DNA from: Herbaspirillum seropedicae
GTDB taxonomy: Bacteria; Pseudomonadota; Gammaproteobacteria; Burkholderiales; Burkholderiaceae_D
Assembly: GCF_001040945.1 (NCBI RefSeq)
Contig: NZ_CP011930.1
Location: 310,001-374,000, forward strand
Direction of reading: 5' to 3'
DNA: 64,000 nucleotides
Shown here: positions 8,641-17,281 of the stretch, piece after piece
How the letters are laid out: each line of letters starts with the position of its first letter
Numbering within the stretch: position 1 is the stretch's first letter
Notes under the pieces: model-generated
Database searches by the model: none
Told to the model about the DNA's origin: nothing
What the model saw: the letters and a program-made list of their open reading frames with translations, nothing else
Translations under genes and position numbers: made by a program

Positions 8641-9897
8641 ATGGCGAACGCGTGCGGTGTGGATTTCGGCACCTCCAATTCCACGGTCGGCTGGCTGCGT
8701 CCGGACGCCCCGGATTCCCTGCTGCTGCCGCTGGAAGACGGCAAGGCCACGCTGCCATCGGTAGTGTTCTTCAACGCCGACGAGAACCAGTTCAGTTATG
8801 GCCGCGCCGGCCTGGGCGATTACCTGGCAGGCTATGAAGGCCGCCTGATGCGCTCGCTCAAGAGCCTGCTGGGTTCCGGGGCCATCGACGGCCAGACCGA
8901 GGTGGGCGGTCGCGCCTTGCCCTATCGCGGTCTGCTGTCGCAGTTCATTGGTGAGCTGAAGATGCGCGCTCAGCGCGCCGCCGGAACGTCCTTCTCCAGC
9001 GTGGTGCTGGGGCGCCCCGTGCACTTCGTCGATGACGATGACCAGGCCGACCAGCTGGCCCAGGACACGCTGGAGCAGATCGCGCGCGATGTCGGCTTCA
9101 AGGACATTGCCTTCCAGTTCGAACCCATCGCCGCCGCCTTCGACTATGAATCGCGCATCGACCGGGAAGAGCTGGTGCTGATCGTCGACATCGGCGGCGG
9201 CACCTCCGATTTCTCGCTGGTGCGGCTCTCGCCGCAGCGCGCCCAGCGTGCCGAGCGGCGCGACGACATCCTCGCCAATGGCGGCGTCCACATCGGCGGC
9301 ACCGATTTCGACAAGTATTTCAGCCTGTCCTGCGTGATGCCTTTGCTGGGCCTGGGTGGGCGCTTGCAGGGCAATGCCGAGATCCCCTCCAGCTATTACT
9401 TCAACCTGGCCACCTGGCACACCATCAACCAGCTCTACACGCGCAAGGTATGGCAACAGTTGCAGGACGTCGGCCGCGAAGTGGCCGACCGCGAGCGCTT
9501 TGCGCGCCTCCTGGATGTGGTCGAGCAGCGCTGCGGCCACTGGCTGGCCTTGCAGGTGGAAGCCGGCAAGATCGCCCTGTCCTCCGCCGACCAGACCCTG
9601 CTGGACCTGGAGCGCCTGCGCAATCCCGAGCAACTGTCGCTGCAGCGCCGCGACTTCGATCTCGCGGTCGAGCACCTGGTGCAGTCGGTCGAACAGACCG
9701 TGCTGTCCTTGCTCAAAGAAGCCGGGCTGGGGCCTGACGACATCGACAGCGTCTTCTTCACTGGCGGTTCCAGCGGCGTGCGCCTGCTGCGCGAACGCAT
9801 CGGCGCGCTCGCCCCGCAGGCCCGGCATGTGGAAGGCGACCTGTTCGGCAGCATCGGCAGCGGTCTTGCCATCGACGCGGCGCGCAAGTTCGGCTGA
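8641..9897 (+). CDS. yegD: Hsp70-family protein, YegD-like
   Basis: This 418-residue member of the actin/Hsp70 ATPase superfamily matches the short YegD type, which lacks a DnaK-like substrate-binding and lid region. The ATPase motifs are visible: phosphate-1 VDFGTSNST (7-15), phosphate-2 IVDIGGGTSDFS (about 181-192) and the adenosine motif FFTGGSSGV (about 376-384). AAGGAG lies at good distance from the ATG. It stands alone between a terminator and a convergent aldo/keto reductase, with no DnaJ or GrpE partner nearby. The physiological role of YegD proteins is poorly defined; a chaperone role is only inferred from the fold. Confidence 0.88.
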   Translation: MANACGVDFGTSNSTVGWLRPDAPDSLLLPLEDGKATLPSVVFFNADENQFSYGRAGLGDYLAGYEGRLMRSLKSLLGSGAIDGQTEVGGRALPYRGLLSQFIGELKMRAQRAAGTSFSSVVLGRPVHFVDDDDQADQLAQDTLEQIARDVGFKDIAFQFEPIAAAFDYESRIDREELVLIVDIGGGTSDFSLVRLSPQRAQRAERRDDILANGGVHIGGTDFDKYFSLSCVMPLLGLGGRLQGNAEIPSSYYFNLATWHTINQLYTRKVWQQLQDVGREVADRERFARLLDVVEQRCGHWLALQVEAGKIALSSADQTLLDLERLRNPEQLSLQRRDFDLAVEHLVQSVEQTVLSLLKEAGLGPDDIDSVFFTGGSSGVRLLRERIGALAPQARHVEGDLFGSIGSGLAIDAARKFG

Positions 9898-9906
9898 TTC
9901 CCGCTG

Positions 9907-10749
9907 CTACAGCATCGCCAGCGGCTGCTTGCGGCGCGGCGGAGCGAAGGCCTCGTCCAGGATCTTGAGGTCGGCGGCGCTCAGGCTGATGTCGAGGCTG
10001 GCGCGGTTGGCCTGGACGTGCGCCACATCAGCGGCCTTGGGAATGGCCACCACGCCCGGCTGGCGCAGCACCCACGCCAGCGCGATCTGCGCCGGCGTCA
10101 CCCGGTGCGCCTGCGCCAGCGCCGTCAAGGCCGGATGCTTCAGGATGCGGCCCTGTTCGATGGGCGAGTAGGCCATCACCGCGATGTGCGCTTGCTGTGC
10201 CTGCGGCAGCAGGTCGTATTCGATGCCTCGGCGCGAGAGGTTGTAGAGCACCTGGTTGCACAGGTAGTGCTCGCCATGCGGTTCCTCCAGCAAGTCATCG
10301 ATGTCGTCGGTGTCGAAATTGCTCACCCCCCAGCCACCGATCTTGCCCTGTGACACCAGCGTCTCCATGCCTTCGATGGTCGCAGCGAGCGGATGCGCAC
10401 CGCGCCAGTGCAGCAGGTAGAGGTCGATGCGGTCCGTTCCCAGTCGCTTGAGACTGGCTTCGCAGGCAGCGATCGTGCCGCGCTTGCTGGCATTGTGCGG
10501 CAATACCTTGCTGACCAGATAGACCTGGTCGCGCCGCCCCGCAATGGCCTTGGCCACGATGCGCTCGGCGCCGCCCTCGGCGTACATCTCGGCCGTATCG
10601 ATGAGGCTCATGCCCAGGTCCAGCCCGGCTTGCAGGGCGCGCACCTCGGCGTTGGCCTGAGCCGGCGACTCTCCCATGTTCCAGGTGCCCTGGCCCAGGA
10701 TCGGGACGGACTGGCCATTGCGCAGGCTCAAGAGCGGGATGGATTGCAT
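9907..10749 (-). CDS. Aldo/keto reductase
   Basis: This 280-residue NADPH-dependent aldo/keto reductase has the catalytic tetrad visible: Asp in LIDTAEMY, Tyr in the same motif, Lys in YLVSKVLP and His in LYLLHWRG. The C-terminal AIPKAADVAHVQAN segment is the usual NADPH-phosphate-binding region. The start MQSIPLLS follows GGAGATCCTGC; a longer in-frame extension of 47 codons has no support. The gene is convergent with yegD (gap 9 bases) and divergent from the cyclase gene. The substrate is not predictable from sequence. Confidence 0.88.
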   Translation of the reverse strand: MQSIPLLSLRNGQSVPILGQGTWNMGESPAQANAEVRALQAGLDLGMSLIDTAEMYAEGGAERIVAKAIAGRRDQVYLVSKVLPHNASKRGTIAACEASLKRLGTDRIDLYLLHWRGAHPLAATIEGMETLVSQGKIGGWGVSNFDTDDIDDLLEEPHGEHYLCNQVLYNLSRRGIEYDLLPQAQQAHIAVMAYSPIEQGRILKHPALTALAQAHRVTPAQIALAWVLRQPGVVAIPKAADVAHVQANRASLDISLSAADLKILDEAFAPPRRKQPLAML

Positions 10750-10928
10750 GCAGGATCTCCGGTGGGTGGTCGGGCAATCATTAGACCGCATTTCCGCCGA
10801 CGCTTCATCCTGCAGCGCAAGGCGGCCCATGATGCCGCACGGAAACTGTGTCGCTCCCGCCCGCGCCGCAATTGTGGCGGCGCGCAACAACTGGCATGAT
10901 CGCAGTCAAGAAAAAATCCGGGGGAAAC

Positions 10929-13202
10929 ATGCTGCGACGTTTGCGAACTGCCTTTGCCACTTACTGGGCGCGCTGGCTGCTGGCGCTGGTGCTGACCGGC
11001 CTGGCCACGGCCCAGGTGATGGCGCTGCTGCCCAATCGTCTGGTCGAGCGCATGGACCTGTTCTTCTACGACCTGCGCATGCGGGTGGCCCAGCCGGACC
11101 TGGACCCGCGCATCGTCATCGTCGACATCGATGAAAAAAGCATCGCCGAACTCGGCCGCTGGCCCTGGAGCCGCGATGTGATTGCGCAGCTGGTGCGGCA
11201 GATGACCCAGACCTACCAGGCGCAGTCGGTGGGCTTCGACGTGGTCTTCGCCGAGCCCGATACCAGCTCCGGTTATGGCCGTCTGGCACAGCTGGCCGAC
11301 GGTCCCCTGAAGGACGTGCCGCAATTTGCGCGCCAACTGCAGGCCTTGAAGCCGCAGATGGATTACGACGCCCGGCTGGCCGAGGCCTTGCGTGGGCAGC
11401 CCGTGGTGATGGGCTACAACCTCTCCAATGAAGCCGGCGCCATCGCCAAGGGCCAGTTGCCGCCGCCGGCCTTCTCGGTGGCCGACCTCGGCGGACGGGC
11501 GCTGGATGTGACCCACTGGCGCGCCTACGGCGCCAACCTGCCGCAGTTGCAGGCCGCCGCGCGCGCCGGCGGTTTCTTCAATCCGGTGCCGGACGACGAT
11601 GGCCTCATCCGCGCCGTTCCCTTGATGGCCCAGGTGGGCGAGCACTTCTATGAATCGCTGGCGCTGGCCACCGCACGGGTGGCGTTGGATGGCCGCCGCA
11701 TCAAGCCCATCTTCCTGCAGCGCCAGGACGTGCTCTTCGAAGGCCAGTTGCGCGACTATGGCGCGCTGGCCGGGATCGCCGTGGAGACGCGGCCGCAACC
11801 GCTCTTCATCCCGGTGGAGCGGCATCTGACCACGCTGGTGAGCTATCGCGGCAAGGGCGGCCCCAACGGCGGCGCTTTCCGCTACGTGCCGGCGGTGGAT
11901 GTCATTCGCGGCACCTATCCGCACGCCCAGCTCGATGGCCGCATCATGCTGGTGGGCACCACCGTGCCGGGCTTGAATGACTTGCGCGCGACCCCGGTCA
12001 ATCCGGTCTATCCGGGCGTGGAGATCCATGCCAACCTGATCGCCTCCATCATCGATGGCGACTTCAAGGCGCGGCCCGACTTTGCCGTCGGCTACGACCT
12101 CTTGCAGGTGCTGGCCGTGGGGGTGCTGCTGGGGTTGCTGCTGCCCATGCTGGGCCCCTTGTGGTCCATCGTCCTGACGCTGGCCACGGCCGCCGGGCTG
12201 GGCGGACTCAACTTCTGGCTCTACGACAGCGCCGGCATGGTGTTGCCGCTGGCCACGGCCTTGTTGCTGGTGGCGTCGCTGTTCATCTGCAACCTCGGCT
12301 GGGGCTATTTGTTCGAGTACCGCAACCGCAAGGCCATCGTCAACCTGTTCGGGGAATACGTCGCCCCGGAGCTGGTGGCCGAGATGGCGGCCAACCCCGC
12401 CAGCTACAACATGGAAGGCGAGATCCGCGAGCTGACCGTGATGTTTTCCGATGTGCGCGGCTTCACCACCATTTCCGAGAGCTTGCAGCCCAATGAGTTG
12501 CGCGAGTACATCAATGTCTACCTGACAGCCATGTCCGAAGACATCCGCGGCAATCGCGGCACGCTCGACAAGTACATCGGCGACGCCGTCATGGCCTTCT
12601 GGGGCGCACCGCTGGCGCTGCCCGACCACGCCGCGCGCGCCGTGGCCACGGCGCTGAAGATGCAGCAGACCGCGCTGGCCCTCAACGAGGAATTCGCCCG
12701 TCGCAACTGGCCGCCCTTGAAGATAGGCATCGGCCTCAATACCGGCCAGATGCGCGTGGGCGATATGGGTTCGCGCATCCGCAAGGCCTACACCGTCATG
12801 GGGGACGCCGTCAATCTGTCCTCGCGGCTGGAGTCCATTACCAAGGTCTATGGCGTGGGCGTGCTGGTGGGCGCGGCCACGCGCGAGGCCGCGCCGCAGT
12901 TCGCCTACCGCGAGCTGGACCGGGTGCGGGTGAAGGGCAAGCATGAGCCGGTGCCGATCTACGAGCCCCTGGCGCTGGAGCAGGAACTCGATGCCGGCCT
13001 GCGCGAGGAAGTGGCGCAGTGGCATGCGGCGCTGGCGCTGGTGCGGGCTCAGCAATGGGATGCGGCGCAGGCTGCGCTGCACGCCTTGCAGGCGGCCCAG
13101 GCGCGCGGGCTGTATGCGCTCTACCTGGAGCGCATTGCCCACTATCGGGAGAGCCCGCCGCCTGCGGATTGGGATGGCGTCACGACGTTCGAGACCAAGT
13201 GA
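10929..13202 (+). CDS. CHASE2-domain adenylate/guanylate cyclase
   Basis: This 757-residue membrane class III nucleotide cyclase has an N-terminal membrane helix (about 14-34), a periplasmic CHASE2 sensor (about 40-375, with IVIVDIDEKSIAELGRWPW and VGFDVVFAEPD), three membrane helices (about 385-460) and a cytoplasmic cyclase domain (about 495-680). Both metal-binding aspartates are present (VMFSDVRGF near 507 and KYIGDAVMAF near 552), as are the Lys in that second motif and Thr in YTVMGDAVNLSSR. Lys plus Thr predicts ATP as substrate, hence cAMP. The start follows GGGGGAAAC. A putative cyclic-nucleotide phosphodiesterase lies 12 kb downstream. Confidence 0.9.
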   Translation: MLRRLRTAFATYWARWLLALVLTGLATAQVMALLPNRLVERMDLFFYDLRMRVAQPDLDPRIVIVDIDEKSIAELGRWPWSRDVIAQLVRQMTQTYQAQSVGFDVVFAEPDTSSGYGRLAQLADGPLKDVPQFARQLQALKPQMDYDARLAEALRGQPVVMGYNLSNEAGAIAKGQLPPPAFSVADLGGRALDVTHWRAYGANLPQLQAAARAGGFFNPVPDDDGLIRAVPLMAQVGEHFYESLALATARVALDGRRIKPIFLQRQDVLFEGQLRDYGALAGIAVETRPQPLFIPVERHLTTLVSYRGKGGPNGGAFRYVPAVDVIRGTYPHAQLDGRIMLVGTTVPGLNDLRATPVNPVYPGVEIHANLIASIIDGDFKARPDFAVGYDLLQVLAVGVLLGLLLPMLGPLWSIVLTLATAAGLGGLNFWLYDSAGMVLPLATALLLVASLFICNLGWGYLFEYRNRKAIVNLFGEYVAPELVAEMAANPASYNMEGEIRELTVMFSDVRGFTTISESLQPNELREYINVYLTAMSEDIRGNRGTLDKYIGDAVMAFWGAPLALPDHAARAVATALKMQQTALALNEEFARRNWPPLKIGIGLNTGQMRVGDMGSRIRKAYTVMGDAVNLSSRLESITKVYGVGVLVGAATREAAPQFAYRELDRVRVKGKHEPVPIYEPLALEQELDAGLREEVAQWHAALALVRAQQWDAAQAALHALQAAQARGLYALYLERIAHYRESPPPADWDGVTTFETK

Positions 13203-13463
13203 GTCCTGGGGGCAGGCCGCCCTGTACATTGCCTTCAACTGCCTTCGATTTTGCGGAAAATCACAAGCTAGAAAGCAATCACCGAGCGAAATCAGGGTTT
13301 TATTCGGCTTTTTCCTTCGCCTGGCCTGGTGCATTATTCTCGCGAGGGTGCGGCCGCACCTGAGTCAATGTTGCCGATTTGCAATTCCCTGCTTGGTCAG
13401 GAAGAGCGGTGAAGACCAAGGGTGGGGCGGGCAGGACGGTTGGCGCCGTGTTGCTTGCCGGAA

Positions 13464-13492
13464 TTGGGGTTGATCAACCGTAAAGGTATAAT
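13464..13492 (+). promoter_or_regulatory. Sigma-70-type promoter upstream of candidate small RNA
   Basis: TTGGGG (13464-13469), a 17-base spacer and a perfect TATAAT (13487-13492). The 10-bp palindrome GTTGATCAAC lies inside the spacer and could be an operator. The predicted transcript starts near 13499. Confidence 0.6.
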
Positions 13493-13498
13493 CAAACG

Positions 13499-13621
13499 AC
13501 AACTATGAATCGGTATTAAGTCAGTCTGCGGCCCGCAGGGAGGCCGCCATTCCCCGGTCACCCATCTTCCCCGGATTCGGACGCGCCTGAGCCTATCTGC
13601 GCATTGCGAGCGGGGTTTTTT
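13499..13621 (+). ncRNA. Candidate small RNA or attenuated leader
   Basis: A promoter with a perfect -10 box predicts a transcript of about 123 bases. It ends at a GC-rich segment with arms CCCCG (13569-13573) and CGGGG (13611-13615) followed by six T residues. An internal hairpin CTGCG-GCC-CGCAG lies at 13526-13538. It does not match 6S, tmRNA, SRP RNA or a cobalamin riboswitch as I know them. It could be a stand-alone small RNA or a conditional leader of the radical SAM cassette 180 bases downstream. The terminator stem has a long loop, which lowers confidence. Confidence 0.4.
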
Positions 13622-13802
13622 GCAAGTGACGACGGCCGACCCATCACTCCTCAGTCAGCTTGACACTGGTAACGCAGCAGTATCGACTTTTTGAGAATTT
13701 CTGCACTACGCAAGCGGATTCGTGGCGGCAGCAGTTATTTCTAATTTCTAAAGTGAGCCTCTGCGCTATGGCTTCGTGTGCCATTTTCGAAAGGGCAATT
13801 TG

Positions 13803-15329
13803 ATGGATGCGCTATTTGTAACTCCGGATTCTTCAGTACAAGCCTACCAAGGTCTGGCGAAGGTCTATTCGGCCATTGAACCTCCGACCTGGTCGCTGCT
13901 GCTGGCCGAGTCCTGCCGGGCAAAAGGGCATGAGGTGGCCATTCTTGATTGCGATGCGGAAAGGCTGACGCTGGAGCAGTCGCTGGTCAGGATCGAAAGC
14001 CTCAAGCCGCGGCTGGTGGTGCTGGTGGTCTACGGCCAGAATCCGAATTCCGGAACCACCAGCATGATCGGTGCCCTGGCGCTGGCCAAGGCCATCAAGA
14101 AAGCGCAGCTTGATACCAAGGTCTGCTTCGTCGGCTCGCATACCAGCGCATTGCCGATGGAAGTGTTGTCGCATGATTGCGTGGATATCGTCCTGCTCAA
14201 CGAGGGCGTCTATGCGCTGCATAACCTGCTCAAGAGCAATCTGGCCGATGACCTGGCCCAGATCAAGGGCATCGGCTACAAGAAGCAGGGACCGGCGGGC
14301 TTTGCCATGCCCACGCTCAATGCGCCCCAGTCTATCGTTCCGCAAGAGCGCATGGATGAGGACTTGCCAGGCTATGCCTGGGATCTGCTGCCTTACCGCG
14401 AAAAGCCGCTCGATCTGTATCGCGCCCATTTCTGGCACGCCGAGTTCAGTCACGAAAAACGTACCCCCTTCGCGGCCATCTACACCTCGCTGGGATGCTC
14501 GTTCGGCTGCGATTTCTGCATGATCAATATCGTCAATCGGGTCGACAGCAGTGATGGCGTGAGCGCGGCGCAATCCCGCGGCATGCGTTTCTGGAGCCCG
14601 GCCTGGGTGGCCAGGCAGATGCGCAAGCTGGCCGACCTGGGCGTGCGCACGCTGCGGATCAGCGATGAGATGTTCTTCCTCAACCGCAAGTACTACACCC
14701 CCATCCTCCAGCAAGCCATCGATGAGGATTTCGGCTTCAACATGTGGACCTACTCGCGCGTGGACACGGTGCGGCGTGATGCGCTCGAACTGTTCAAGCG
14801 CGCCGGTGTGAACTGGCTGGCGCTGGGTGTGGAGGCGGGCAACCAGATGGTGCGCCAGGAAGTCTCCAAGGGTTCCTTCAAGGAAGTCAACATCCGCGAT
14901 GTCTGCAAGGTCATCAATGACGCCGACATCAACATCATCAGCAATTACATCTTCGGTTTCCCCGACGACACGCGCGAGACCATGCAGGAGACGCTCGATC
15001 TGGCCCTGGAACTGAATACCGAAATGGCCAACATGTATCCCTGCCAGGCATTGCCGGGCAGCCCCATGTACTACACTGCCAAGAAGAATGGCTGGGCCCT
15101 GCCGGATTCCTACGAAGGCTACGCCTTCCTTTCCTATGAGAGCCAGCCCCTGCCGACCAAGTACATGAGTGCGGCAGAGGTATTGAAATTCCGCGATGAG
15201 GCCTGGCGCACCTACTTCACCAATCCCGATTACCTGAGTCTGGTGGAGCGCCGCTTCGGCGAGCAGGAGAGGAAGAACGTCGAGGACATGACCAGCATCC
15301 GCCTCAAGCGCAAGCTGCTGGGAGATTGA
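13803..15329 (+). CDS. B12-binding-domain radical SAM protein
   Basis: This 508-residue enzyme has an N-terminal cobalamin-binding-type Rossmann domain (about 1-150) followed by a radical SAM core. The [4Fe-4S]-binding cysteines are C232, C236 and C239 in SLGCSFGCDFCM. The downstream segment GVNWLALGVEAGNQ is typical of the radical SAM barrel. The cobalamin domain has no DxHxxG motif, which is common in this class. Family members perform methylations or carbon-skeleton rearrangements; the substrate here is unknown. The start after GAAAGGG was chosen over one nine codons earlier. It heads a co-directional set with a split transketolase and an SDR, suggesting modification of a sugar or sugar-derived intermediate. 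Confidence 0.85.
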   Translation: MDALFVTPDSSVQAYQGLAKVYSAIEPPTWSLLLAESCRAKGHEVAILDCDAERLTLEQSLVRIESLKPRLVVLVVYGQNPNSGTTSMIGALALAKAIKKAQLDTKVCFVGSHTSALPMEVLSHDCVDIVLLNEGVYALHNLLKSNLADDLAQIKGIGYKKQGPAGFAMPTLNAPQSIVPQERMDEDLPGYAWDLLPYREKPLDLYRAHFWHAEFSHEKRTPFAAIYTSLGCSFGCDFCMINIVNRVDSSDGVSAAQSRGMRFWSPAWVARQMRKLADLGVRTLRISDEMFFLNRKYYTPILQQAIDEDFGFNMWTYSRVDTVRRDALELFKRAGVNWLALGVEAGNQMVRQEVSKGSFKEVNIRDVCKVINDADINIISNYIFGFPDDTRETMQETLDLALELNTEMANMYPCQALPGSPMYYTAKKNGWALPDSYEGYAFLSYESQPLPTKYMSAAEVLKFRDEAWRTYFTNPDYLSLVERRFGEQERKNVEDMTSIRLKRKLLGD

Positions 15330-15445
15330 TTGTCAGCATCGCGCCAGGGTCAGCCATCCCGAGTGCTCGCTGAGCTGGCTGCCGTACTCCATTCACCTCT
15401 GTCTGTGCCACATCGTCACAGCATGCTTATCAAAGGAGGACGAAC

Positions 15446-16264
15446 ATGAAGAATGATTTCGTCGATTTACGCGCCAAGGCGCACTGGGTATGGCGCGAGA
15501 CGCTAGCCATCCACCGCCGTGCGCCGGAGACGCGCCTGGCGTCTTCGCTGTCGTCCATCGATATTTTCGTGGCGCTGTATTACGGCGGCGTCCTGCGTTT
15601 CAACCCCGCCGATCCGCGCGATGCTGGCCGCGACCGTTGCGTCATCAGCAAGGGCCATGGCTCCATCTGCATGTATCCCATCCTGGCCGACCTGGGTTAT
15701 TTCCCGATGGAAGAGCTGCAGCATGTCTGCGAGGCAGGCAGCTTCCTCGGCGGCATTCCCGACCCCGTCATTCCCGGTTACGAGACCGTCAATGGTTCGC
15801 TCGGCCATGGCCTGGGCGTGGCCACCGGCATGGCGCTGGGCCTCAAGCGCAGTGGCAGCGACCGCAGCGTCTTCGTGGTGGCCGGCGACGGTGAGCTCCA
15901 TGAGGGCGCCAACTGGGAAGCCATCATGTTTGCTTCCCAGCACAAACTGGACAACCTGCATCTCATCGTCGATGACAACCGCATCAGCATGCTGGGCTAC
16001 ACCGAGGATATCGTCTCGCACGGTGAGCTGGCCACGCGCCTGAGCGCCTTCGGCTGGGACTGCATGGAGGTCGATGGCCACGATGTGCTGGCCGTGCAGG
16101 CCGCCCTGCTGCAACAGAAGGCGCATGCCGCCGGCAAGCCCAAGGCCATCATTGCCAGAACCCTGAAAGGCCATGGTGTTCCGGGTCTGGAAAACGCGCC
16201 GCTTTCCCACATCATCAACCCCAAGCCGGAGCTGATCGACGACTTGCTGGAGAAGAATCGATGA
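15446..16264 (+). CDS. Transketolase, N-terminal (TPP-binding) subunit
   Basis: This 272-residue protein is equivalent to the pyrophosphate-binding half of transketolase. ISKGHGSICMYP (68-79) and the thiamine-diphosphate motif GDGELHEG (147-154) with its closing asparagine N178 are present. Bacterial split transketolases are normally encoded as such an N/C pair, and the C-terminal half follows with a 4-base overlap. AAAGGAGGACGAAC is an excellent ribosome site. It transfers two-carbon ketol units in known relatives. Its location in a cassette with a B12-radical SAM protein and an NDP-sugar-type SDR suggests a specialised biosynthetic rather than a central pentose-phosphate role, which is inference. 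Confidence 0.9.
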   Translation: MKNDFVDLRAKAHWVWRETLAIHRRAPETRLASSLSSIDIFVALYYGGVLRFNPADPRDAGRDRCVISKGHGSICMYPILADLGYFPMEELQHVCEAGSFLGGIPDPVIPGYETVNGSLGHGLGVATGMALGLKRSGSDRSVFVVAGDGELHEGANWEAIMFASQHKLDNLHLIVDDNRISMLGYTEDIVSHGELATRLSAFGWDCMEVDGHDVLAVQAALLQQKAHAAGKPKAIIARTLKGHGVPGLENAPLSHIINPKPELIDDLLEKNR

Positions 16265-17226
16265 CTATCAAACCAATGGCCATGCGCGACGCCTTGCTCC
16301 AGCGCATCTGGAGCGCGATGGCCGAAGACAGGCAGATCTTTTTCACCTGCGCCGACTTCGGTTCGCCGGTGCTCGACAAGATCCGCGCGGACTTCCCGGA
16401 CCGTTTCGTCAACGTCGGCATTGCCGAGCAGAACCTGATCAACGTCTCTGCCGGCCTGGCGCTGGAGGGCTACAAGGTCTTCGCCTACGCGATTGCGCCG
16501 TTCATCACCATGCGCTGCTATGAGCAGGTCCGGGTGAGCCTGGCATTGTTGTCCGAGGTCCGTCCGATGAACGTCAACCTCATCGGTGTGGGTGCCGGTT
16601 ACAGTTACGTCGTGTCCGGTCCCACCCATCAGTGTTACGAAGACATCACGCTCATGCGCGCCTTGCCCAATTTTCAGGTGCTCTCTGCGGCCGATCATGT
16701 CACCGCCGCTGCGTTCTTCGATACCTGCAGCAATAGCATGGGTCCCAAGTACCTGCGTTTCGATGCGCAAGTGCTGCCGGTGATCTACGGTGACGGCGCT
16801 CCCGATCTCGCCCAGGGTTTCCACATCCACCGGCGCGGCGGCAAGATCGGTCTGGTCGCCACCGGCTACATGCTGCACACCGCCCTGCAGGCAGCCGAGG
16901 TGCTGGCTGCCGAAGGCATCGAGGTCGGTGTCATCGACCTGTTCGATCTGGCCCGCTTCTCGGCCGACGCCTTGCAGGAGACGCTGCAGTCGTACGCCGG
17001 CATTGCCACGCTGGAAGAAGGTTTCCGCGGGCGCGGCGGGATGGATTCCATGCTCTTCGAATTCATCGCCCGACGCGGTCTGCAGACCAGGATGCTCAAT
17101 ATCGGCGTGGATGGTGTCTATCGCTTCGAACTGGGCACCCGCACCGAGCTGCATGAAGAGGTCGGTATCGGTCCCCAGGCGGTGCTCACCAGCATCCGCG
17201 AGTTCGCTGCGTCCATTGCCAGTTGA
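16261..17226 (+). CDS. Transketolase, C-terminal subunit
   Basis: This 321-residue protein contains the pyrimidine-binding and C-terminal domains of transketolase. The catalytic glutamate that activates thiamine diphosphate is E56, in NVGIAEQNLINVSAG. The C-terminal transketolase domain (about 185-300) contains KIGLVATGYMLHTAL and EEGFRGRGG. Its start overlaps the end of the N-terminal subunit gene (ATGA), implying coupled synthesis and a heteromeric enzyme. The SDR gene follows after 55 bases. Confidence 0.9.
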   Translation: MTIKPMAMRDALLQRIWSAMAEDRQIFFTCADFGSPVLDKIRADFPDRFVNVGIAEQNLINVSAGLALEGYKVFAYAIAPFITMRCYEQVRVSLALLSEVRPMNVNLIGVGAGYSYVVSGPTHQCYEDITLMRALPNFQVLSAADHVTAAAFFDTCSNSMGPKYLRFDAQVLPVIYGDGAPDLAQGFHIHRRGGKIGLVATGYMLHTALQAAEVLAAEGIEVGVIDLFDLARFSADALQETLQSYAGIATLEEGFRGRGGMDSMLFEFIARRGLQTRMLNIGVDGVYRFELGTRTELHEEVGIGPQAVLTSIREFAASIAS

Positions 17227-17281
17227 GCCGGCAGGCGTCCAGCGTTTTTTTGACAGTAACTTAACCAGATCGAGGAATACA

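Larger units (their letters stand above)
13203..13802. other. 600-base intergenic leader region
   Basis: I found no convincing protein-coding gene here. The region contains a perfect 14-bp palindrome GGTGCGGCCGCACC (13347-13360), a good promoter at 13464-13492, and a T-tract preceded by a GC-rich potential stem at 13569-13621. A further 180 bases of leader precede the radical SAM gene. The B12-box sequence expected for a cobalamin riboswitch was not found. Confidence 0.6.

Noticed and set aside
10728..13334. Long minus-strand open frame opposite the CHASE2 cyclase
   Set aside because: The plus-strand gene has all cyclase motifs; the opposite frame shows no recognisable domain.
13501..13520. 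Tiny four-codon frame in the leader as a leader peptide
   Set aside because: It has no ribosome site and is too short to judge.
13499..13802. Cobalamin riboswitch in the leader of the B12-radical SAM gene
   Set aside because: I found no B12-box-like sequence or the flanking conserved segments; the gene family alone is not evidence.
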